Positions 7,114 to 12,004 of a stretch of 12,004 nt of DNA are shown here, in pieces. Position 1 is the stretch's first letter, and every line of letters begins with the position of its first letter. The stretch comes from Bacteroidota bacterium (GTDB taxonomy: Bacteria; Bacteroidota; Ignavibacteria; SZUA-365; JAADGX01). The DNA lies in NCBI GenBank assembly GCA_024276335.1, contig JAJRXL010000318.1:1-12004 (forward strand). Reading direction: 5' to 3'. A program made the position numbers and the translations under genes. The notes under the pieces are model-generated. The model ran no database searches and was not told the origin of the DNA. It worked only from the letters and a program-made list of their open reading frames with translations.

Positions 7114-8200
7114 CGGCCAAGGCACCGGTTCGTGTAGAGGCTGCAAGGGCTTCTTCCCCGGGAGTCGGGGAAGAAGCGCCACGTTGTTCGGGCCACGAAG
7201 CGGAATACTTCAGGCAAGAGACCTTATGTCCATCGCCATGCTCCCGGAGCATAGGCGCTACGGACGCGCATTCCGGCATCACCTCGGGACAACGGGGATG
7301 AAACGCGCATCCGGACGGCGCCTGGGACGGATCAGGGACTTCGCCCGACAGAACGATGCGGTCGCGTTTCGCCTTAGGATCCGGAACAGGCACGGCGGAC
7401 ATCAACGCGTGGGTATATGGATGCAACGGGCTCTCATAAATTTGACGATAATCAGCGATTTCAACGATCCTCCCGAGATACATCACCGCCACCCTGTTCG
7501 AAATATGCTCGACGACCGCCAGGTCATGGGCGATAAACAGGTACGTAAGCTGATATTGCTCCTGGAGCTGTTGCAGGAGGTTCAATATCTGGGATTGGAT
7601 AGAGACGTCAAGCGCGGAAATCGGCTCGTCGCAGACGATGAATTTCGGTTCGAGGGCCAGGGCCCGGGCAATGCCGATCCTCTGGCGCTGCCCGCCGCTG
7701 AACTCGTGCGGGTAGCGATACGCATGTGACGGCGAAAGGCCGACCGTTTTCAGTAACTCATCCACTTGCTCTTTCATGCGGCTGCGTTCGACGATATTAT
7801 GAAAGGACAGCACTTCGCGCAGCATTCCACCGACCGTCATGCGCGGGTTGAGTGAAGAAAACGGATCCTGGAAAATGATCTGCATATCCTTCCTCATGCG
7901 TCGCAGTTCCGTTTTATCGAGAGCCGTGATTTCTATGCCCTCAAAGAACACTTGACCGGAGGTGACCGGTATAAGCTGGAGGATGCAATGGCCAAGCGTT
8001 GTTTTGCCACACCCGGATTCGCCGACGAGGCCCAACGTCTCACCGCGATGAATGGCCAACGAAACATCATCAACCGCCTTGACCCACCCTTCGATCCGTG
8101 TAAAAAACCGCGATCGTATCGGGTATGACTTGCAGAGATGCCGGGTCTCCACCAGGACCTGCTCATCCGTCGTCTTCACTGGTTTTTCCGGGTTAGTCAT
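7106..8200 (-). CDS. Oligopeptide/dipeptide ABC transporter ATP-binding protein (OppF/DppF type)
   Basis: A 364-residue ATPase of the peptide/nickel importer family, the cytoplasmic motor of Opp/Dpp-type systems. Motifs: Walker A GESGCGKT (60-67), Q-loop 'IIFQDPFSSLNPR' (Q111), signature FSGGQ (167-171), Walker B 'FIVCDEP' (D191, E192) and 'IAHDLAVVEH' (H225). After the core comes an oligo_HPY-type C-terminus starting 'SPLHPYTHALMSAVP' with four cysteines in 'GCAFHPRCPEVMPEC' (C298, C304, C311) and C329, a pattern reported to bind an iron-sulfur cluster in some relatives. The last ~30 residues are low-complexity. The ATG at 8200 is preferred; a TTG at 8257 would add 19 unrelated residues. No clear Shine-Dalgarno sequence precedes it. 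No Opp permease or binding-protein gene is nearby, so its partners lie elsewhere; the paired OppD-type ATPase is also absent. It heads the oppF-memo-tatD-lptB operon. Confidence 0.92.
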   Translation of the reverse strand: MTNPEKPVKTTDEQVLVETRHLCKSYPIRSRFFTRIEGWVKAVDDVSLAIHRGETLGLVGESGCGKTTLGHCILQLIPVTSGQVFFEGIEITALDKTELRRMRKDMQIIFQDPFSSLNPRMTVGGMLREVLSFHNIVERSRMKEQVDELLKTVGLSPSHAYRYPHEFSGGQRQRIGIARALALEPKFIVCDEPISALDVSIQSQILNLLQQLQEQYQLTYLFIAHDLAVVEHISNRVAVMYLGRIVEIADYRQIYESPLHPYTHALMSAVPVPDPKAKRDRIVLSGEVPDPSQAPSGCAFHPRCPEVMPECASVAPMLREHGDGHKVSCLKYSASWPEQRGASSPTPGEEALAASTRTGALADD

Positions 8201-8325
8201 AAATCGTTGGAGAATTGCTCGAGCGGTAGTGAACGAAGCATATCCAGGCGGCCACAAGCGATATGCAACAATTCACCTTGTAAAGTACGGAGCAAAGTAT
8301 CCATACACAACGGAGGCGCGTTCAT
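8197..8325 (-). CDS. Possible small upstream ORF, 42 codons
   Basis: An open frame of 42 codons starts with ATG at 8325 and ends with TGA at 8199-8197, overlapping the oppF ATG by 4 nt (ATGA). The predicted peptide begins MNAPPLCMDT and has a Leu/Arg-rich middle. I recognise no family. The overlap is the only support: there is no Shine-Dalgarno before the ATG, although GGAGGAG lies further upstream (about 8383-8389). It may be a leader peptide coupled to oppF, or simply chance. Confidence 0.2.
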   Translation of the reverse strand: MNAPPLCMDTLLRTLQGELLHIACGRLDMLRSLPLEQFSNDL

Positions 8326-8389
8326 TATTGGGTTTTTACAATGGATGGCGTTTGAACGTGACGACTCGCGAATGTTTTTTCTCTCCTCC

Positions 8390-8419
8390 TTTATGAACGG
8401 TTCGTAGCACGAAGGTCAA
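8390..8419 (-). promoter_or_regulatory. Candidate promoter of the oppF-memo-tatD-lptB operon
   Basis: On the minus strand TTGACC (8419-8414) is followed after 18 nt by CATAAA (8395-8390), matching a sigma-70-like -35 box at 5 of 6 and a -10 box at 4 of 6 positions. It lies about 190 nt upstream of the oppF ATG, in the only sizeable gap (8201-8460) before the operon. A GGAGGAG purine run lies immediately downstream. No convincing Bacteroidota-type TAnnTTTG box was found here, so the call is tentative. I saw no good terminator for the upstream T9SS gene in this gap. Confidence 0.25.
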
Positions 8420-8460
8420 CCACGTTGCGCGGTTTATGTGCATGACAAGCGGTCCGCCCT

Positions 8461-11091
8461 CTACCTGAGCACTGTCATCTTTCCCGACAGCAGTGTTTCC
8501 GGCAAGCGCAGGTAGTAAAAGAAAATCCCGGCCGGGAGGTTGGTTGAACGCAACGGGATGGAATACCGGCCCGCACGAAGGCTTCCCGGCGAATCGTATC
8601 GTTCGACCGTTCTACCATTGGCATCCACCACGGTAAGGATGACGGGAATATCCTCGCCAAGCTCGAACTGAATGGTGGTTTCCTGGCGAAACGGGTTGGG
8701 GAAGTTCCCCAGCAGGCGGGCGCCAACAGGAAGGACTTGTACGCGTACGCCGACGACCGGTGAATATTCGTAGTCCCCTTCCCTGTCCACCTGCTTCAAG
8801 CGGTAGTAAAGCATCTCCGGCACGTAGGGCAGACGCTGGACGTCATCGATGAATTCGTATTCCTGCCTTACGGCCGTGGTACCGCGCCCATGTTCCCAGG
8901 CAATATCGAGCCAGTACTTGCCGTCAAGCGAGCGCTCGACGGCAAAGCCTGCATTGCTGAACTCTGACAGCGTGGCCCACCGAAGGCGGATAACACCGTT
9001 TTCGTACTCCGCGTCAAACGAAACCAGCTCCACCGGAAAGACCTGGTCGTTGCCCACGCCGAATGGACCGAACGCCGTGAAACCGCCCGCGCTGGCCGTG
9101 TAAGGATCGGAGCCTCCCACCGAAGCCAAGGCCTGGTTCCAGGTTGAACCCGTCCAGCGGCCGATGTACACCGAGTTCGAGCGGTTGAACGTGGGTCTCT
9201 CGTCACTGCCGTTCCACTGGAACGCCAGCGTAGCGTCGCTGCCGCCCGCAACCGCTTCGTCCACCGTCCACTGCAGGTTGACATACGCGTCGCCGTAAGG
9301 CGGGTTGTCGAACGTCGCCTGCACCTTGACGGCAAAGGTATCGACCGTCCCCGCGTTGGAAATGGTAACGGGAGCGTACGAAGACGGGGTACCCACGGGA
9401 AACACAACGCTGGACGAGGAGACGACTTGCCGCAGAGAACCGGCACCGTTCGTGACCACGTAGCGGCTTGAGGATGCACCTGCGATCGTTCCCGCGCTGC
9501 CCATGATCAGGTCGCTGGAACCGAGAATGATGTTTCCATTCGAGAATGTCAGGGTATTTGAAACCTGGACATCACCGGCAAGAGTGACGTTCCCGGCATC
9601 ATTGACAACGAAATCATAAAAGCGTGCCGCACCCGTAATGGTTTGGCCACTTGTACCACTCATTGTCACGGATCCGCCGTTTGGATCCATGGTCGCACTG
9701 CCGGCCACCGTAAGGTCGCCGTTAATTATCGAGCTGCCGGACGGCATGGTCTTGGTCCCGGACCCATCGAGCACGAGATTCCCATAGGCAAAGCCGGCGG
9801 CTATGGACTGGTTGTTCCCGACATAGCCTACCGTGCTCGCCGGATCGAGCGTGACGGTAGAGAAATTAGCCGGAAAAGAATTCGTTCCTCCAATATTCAA
9901 CGTCGCGCCGCCGGAGACGGTGATCGTCCCCCCCGCGTTCGTCCTGTCGAAGGGATAGGCGCCGGTGTTGAACGTCCCCTGCGTAATGTCCGCATCCCCG
10001 GCGATCTCAATGCCTGAAAGCAACGACACGTTTCCGGAGGTTTTATTGACCTGGAAATCGCCGAAGGTCGTGTTCCCGGTTGTGGATGCACTTGTAATCG
10101 TTTGATCACCGGAGCCGTTAAAAACGAACGTCACCTTGTTGCTGTTGTCAAGACTGGAATTGTTATTGATGAAGTTGCCCGCCACCAGGACCTGGCTTCC
10201 GCTCCGGCGGTCGAAACGGGGATCGGCGCCTGCATCGACTACGAGGTTATAGAATTGGTTCGTGCCGTTGGAAAAATTGCCCAGGCCAGTACCGATGAAT
10301 TGTACCGTCCCGCCGGAGGATGAGAACATGCCCTTGTTCTTCCAGTCCTCGTCGATCCGCATGAGCCCACCTGTTTGAGTATATGTGCTCTGGGCATCAG
10401 TCGAAAAATCCATCAGGATAGTGATTGTCCCGCCGTTCTGGGTAAATGATCCCGTGTCAAAAAGTTCCAGGTTCCTGTTCGTTGAAACCGTTCCCCCTGT
10501 CAGTGTGTACGATGCATTATCCCTGACCTTGATATCATTGGTTGTAATCACGGCTCCCCCGCTCTGTATAAAAGTCCCTCCATTTGACACATCAAGAATA
10601 TCCGTAACAGTCAGGTCGCCGGCCGTCAGGGTGTACGAAGCGCCCTGATTAATTTTTAATTTCCTGTTAACCACATTCGAACCACCGCGTTGGATAAAGG
10701 TCCCGTTCGTTTCCAGGGTAAAATACCTGTTGAACAACAAGGTACCATCAACCAGGGTAAACGTTGCGCCTGCATTGACCGTGAAATTCCTGTTTACCTC
10801 GAGCGTCCCCCCCGTCTGGCTTATTTCACCGTTGACATCAATGGTAAGACTTCGCGTTTGGTACGAACCGCTGGAAATGACCGGGAACCTCCCCCCGAGA
10901 GGGGTTCCTGGTATGACGGCATTGACGGAGCGGGTCGGCACACCATTAGTCCAATTCCCGCTGTTTCCCCAGTCGGTACTCACTGCGCCGGTCCACGTAG
11001 TTGCCGCGGATAACGGGAATGCCGTCCCGATAAACGTGAAGACCAGGAAAGCGAGAAACACCGGCTTCCTGATCACAGTATTATTTATCAT
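8461..11091 (-). CDS. Secreted repeat protein with T9SS type A sorting domain
   Basis: An 876-residue exported protein. Residues 1-30 form a signal peptide (charged 'IRKP', hydrophobic 'VFLAFLVFTFIGTAF', then 'LSAA'). 'TTWTGAVSTDWGNSGNWTNG' (31-50) is a motif common at the start of surface repeat proteins. Residues 89-254 are a 21-residue repeat array; 255-540 hold four looser cycles of the type 'GQTITG...FYDFVVN', so most of the chain probably forms a beta-solenoid. A beta-rich stretch (about 541-685) is followed by an Fn3-like domain (687-785, 'IRLRWATLSEFSNAGFAVER' and 'YYRLKQVDREGDYEYS'). The end (789-876) is a T9SS type A sorting domain: 'LLGNFPNPF', 'NLPAGIFFYYL' and the final 'GKMTVLR'. 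Such proteins cross the outer membrane by T9SS and are anchored or released after the tail is cleaved. The ATG is preceded by GGGATGAG. No catalytic domain is seen; an adhesin or surface structural role is an inference. Confidence 0.93.
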   Translation of the reverse strand: MINNTVIRKPVFLAFLVFTFIGTAFPLSAATTWTGAVSTDWGNSGNWTNGVPTRSVNAVIPGTPLGGRFPVISSGSYQTRSLTIDVNGEISQTGGTLEVNRNFTVNAGATFTLVDGTLLFNRYFTLETNGTFIQRGGSNVVNRKLKINQGASYTLTAGDLTVTDILDVSNGGTFIQSGGAVITTNDIKVRDNASYTLTGGTVSTNRNLELFDTGSFTQNGGTITILMDFSTDAQSTYTQTGGLMRIDEDWKNKGMFSSSGGTVQFIGTGLGNFSNGTNQFYNLVVDAGADPRFDRRSGSQVLVAGNFINNNSSLDNSNKVTFVFNGSGDQTITSASTTGNTTFGDFQVNKTSGNVSLLSGIEIAGDADITQGTFNTGAYPFDRTNAGGTITVSGGATLNIGGTNSFPANFSTVTLDPASTVGYVGNNQSIAAGFAYGNLVLDGSGTKTMPSGSSIINGDLTVAGSATMDPNGGSVTMSGTSGQTITGAARFYDFVVNDAGNVTLAGDVQVSNTLTFSNGNIILGSSDLIMGSAGTIAGASSSRYVVTNGAGSLRQVVSSSSVVFPVGTPSSYAPVTISNAGTVDTFAVKVQATFDNPPYGDAYVNLQWTVDEAVAGGSDATLAFQWNGSDERPTFNRSNSVYIGRWTGSTWNQALASVGGSDPYTASAGGFTAFGPFGVGNDQVFPVELVSFDAEYENGVIRLRWATLSEFSNAGFAVERSLDGKYWLDIAWEHGRGTTAVRQEYEFIDDVQRLPYVPEMLYYRLKQVDREGDYEYSPVVGVRVQVLPVGARLLGNFPNPFRQETTIQFELGEDIPVILTVVDANGRTVERYDSPGSLRAGRYSIPLRSTNLPAGIFFYYLRLPETLLSGKMTVLR
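10330..10827 (-). repeat. Eight 21-residue (63-bp) coding repeats in the T9SS protein
   Basis: Protein residues 89-254 divide into units at 89, 110, 131, 152, 173, 194, 215 and 236; the first seven are exactly 21 residues and the eighth is 19. A part-unit follows to residue 265. Each has the form [TS][FY]-x-x-x-GG followed by an Asn- or Asp-rich turn. Units alternate between a 'TFIQ.GG' type (131, 173, 215) and a '[SF]YTLT.G' type (110, 152, 194), giving a 42-residue super-repeat. The DNA keeps this: similar 17-mers beginning GTCAG occur at 10499 and 10625, 126 bp apart (15 of 17 bases identical), and a weaker copy starts at 10751. Confidence 0.88.
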
Positions 11092-11179
11092 ATCTCATCC
11101 CACCATTAGTCATCAAACATCATTCCAAAACCTGGCACCGCACTGTCTATCATGAAGTTGCGTGAATCCGGGCGATGCT

Positions 11180-11207
11180 GAAACTTAAAAGCAGAATACA
11201 ATTGCAA
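11180..11207 (-). promoter_or_regulatory. Candidate Bacteroidota-type promoter of the T9SS protein gene
   Basis: On the minus strand, TTG (11207-11205) is followed after 17 nt by TAAGTTTC (11187-11180), which matches the Bacteroidota TAnnTTTG box except for the last base. It lies about 90 nt upstream of the ATG at 11091 in an A/T-rich part of the gap. A single mismatch in a short motif means it may be chance. Confidence 0.3.
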
Positions 11208-11232
11208 TTTTTTCCAACCACGCTGTTCGTTC

Positions 11233-11262
11233 TTTACAAATGTCCCGGCAAACATGTAACTT
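11233..11262 (+). promoter_or_regulatory. Candidate promoter of the PorU/C25-like gene
   Basis: TTTACA (11233-11238) and TAACTT (11257-11262) are spaced by 18 nt, about 100 nt before the proposed GTG start. The -10-like box continues as TAACTTGA, similar to the TATCTTGA proposed upstream of clpC. The -35 match is 5 of 6, the -10 match only 3 of 6. Very tentative. The rest of the 269-nt divergent gap holds no recognised element. Confidence 0.18.
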
Positions 11263-11360
11263 GACGTGGAAGACAAAATCAGTTCGACGTCTTTTTCCAG
11301 GGAATTTCATGACACCAGCAGGTTATCACGGTACCGGCAAAAACACGAACCTGAAGCAGC

Positions 11361-12004
11361 GTGAACCGGAATAGAGCAGAGCATATCACATCTCACCTGT
11401 CCACCCGTTTCATATCCGGTTGTATCGCCATACTTGTGATGCTGAGCGCTTTCAGCCTCACGGCCCGATCTTCTCCTATCGACAGCCTGTACGTAAAAGT
11501 TACACCGGATCTGGACACGTCAGGTTCGTGGATCGACCGCCGCGAGCCGGCTGTGAAATTCTTCATCCGAAAAGATGACGTGTATAAAATCACGAAATCG
11601 TGGCTGGATAGCGCGGGCATGGCAACCGCCACCATCGATCCCGTGTCGGTCAAGCTGTTCCGGAAAGGAAGGGAAGTCCCGTTGCTGCCCGTCAACCTGG
11701 ACGGCGGGGTGTTCACCGACAGCTCGTACTTCCTGTTTTACGGTTCCCGCAACTACACCGAGAACGGCTACCGCCACCTTCCCGCTCGCCTCGATGATCC
11801 CTACCCCGAGTATCTCAACCGCTATTCCGACTCGACGGCCTACTGGCTCTTCTTTGGCCCCGGGAGGGGAAAGCGATACAATCACGCAACCTTCAACCAT
11901 CCCCTCCCGCCCGATACACTTTCGTGGTCATACCGGCTCCTGCACCATGAAGAAGATCGGTCGCTGGAGTTTCTCTCGACCAATACCGAGCGATTGGTCC
12001 TGCC
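11361..12004 (+). CDS. PorU/gingipain-like (peptidase C25 family) protein, 3' partial
   Basis: The first 214 codons of a secreted protein that runs off the right edge. With the GTG at 11361 as start (an in-frame TGA lies at 11352), residues 1-38 form a good signal peptide: a charged N-region with several Arg and His, then 'ISGCIAILVMLSAFSLTA', then 'RSSP'. A start at ATG 11439 would leave too short a leader. The mature N-terminus matches the N-terminal region of PorU and related C25 proteins: 'DVYKITKSWLDSAG', 'PVSVKLFRKGREVPLL', 'DSSYFLFYGSR', 'YSDSTAYWLFFGPGRGKR'. PorU is the T9SS sortase that removes the C-terminal sorting domain and attaches cargo to lipid; gingipains are secreted proteases of the same family. 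The Cys/His catalytic domain lies beyond the window, so I cannot say which of these it is. The divergent neighbour is a T9SS cargo gene, which fits either. There is no clear Shine-Dalgarno before the GTG. Confidence 0.75.
   Translation, partial: MNRNRAEHITSHLSTRFISGCIAILVMLSAFSLTARSSPIDSLYVKVTPDLDTSGSWIDRREPAVKFFIRKDDVYKITKSWLDSAGMATATIDPVSVKLFRKGREVPLLPVNLDGGVFTDSSYFLFYGSRNYTENGYRHLPARLDDPYPEYLNRYSDSTAYWLFFGPGRGKRYNHATFNHPLPPDTLSWSYRLLHHEEDRSLEFLSTNTERLVL

Noticed and set aside
5113..7137. A 674-codon open frame on the plus strand across tatD and the Memo-like gene
   Set aside because: It spans two well-supported genes on the other strand and is rich in Arg with no family motif; a shadow frame.
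7114..7182. GTG start at 7182 for the Memo-like gene
   Set aside because: It would overlap oppF by 77 nt and add a proline-rich leader unlike relatives; the ATG at 7113 has a typical short overlap.
10330..10827. CRISPR-like or non-coding tandem repeat
   Set aside because: The repeats are degenerate, lie in frame within a long coding region and keep a 21-residue protein pattern; there are no identical repeats with unique spacers.
8849..11155. Several plus-strand open frames opposite the T9SS gene
   Set aside because: None has a signal peptide, family motif or ribosome binding site, and the minus-strand gene has a complete domain structure from signal peptide to sorting domain.
11393..11900. 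Minus-strand open frames opposite the PorU/C25-like gene
   Set aside because: The plus frame carries a signal peptide and family motifs; the opposite frames show none.

Overview
The window reads as an ordinary chromosomal segment of a moderately GC-rich Gram-negative bacterium of the Bacteroidota/Chlorobiota (FCB) group. The strongest clue is a secreted protein with a C-terminal type IX secretion (T9SS) type A sorting domain, next to the N-terminal part of a gingipain/PorU-like (peptidase C25 family) protein. An LptB ATPase and an MlaE-family permease agree with an outer membrane. I cannot fix the genus from sequence alone. No rRNA, tRNA, CRISPR array or insertion sequence was seen.

Layout. 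(1) 2-1455, plus strand: the C-terminal part of a radical SAM/SPASM protein, cut by the window edge, overlaps by 4 nt an MlaE-type lipid transport permease. (2) 1672-4260, plus strand: clpC, a complete two-domain AAA+ unfoldase, after a 216-nt gap with a weak promoter candidate. (3) 4299-4330: a perfect 13-bp hairpin, the likely bidirectional terminator between the converging clpC and lptB. (4) 8200 down to 4349, minus strand: a tightly packed operon in the order oppF-like ATPase, MEMO1-like protein, tatD, lptB. Its junctions are an 8-nt overlap, a 21-nt gap and a 1-nt overlap. A weakly supported 42-codon ORF may precede oppF. (5) 11091 down to 8461, minus strand: an 876-residue secreted T9SS cargo protein with a 21-residue repeat array. 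(6) 11361 to the window end, plus strand: a divergent PorU/C25-like gene, truncated by the edge.

How the parts relate: the last two genes plausibly belong to T9SS biology, as a cargo protein and a sortase- or gingipain-like protein. The minus-strand operon mixes envelope functions (LptB, OppF) with a metal-dependent nuclease family (TatD) and a Memo-family protein. The points most worth a second look are the PqqD-like N-terminal domain and apparently altered cysteine site of the Memo-like protein, the two-unit (126-bp) periodicity of the T9SS repeat array, and the isolated mlaE gene coupled to a radical SAM/SPASM gene. I found no clear undescribed defence or mobile system.
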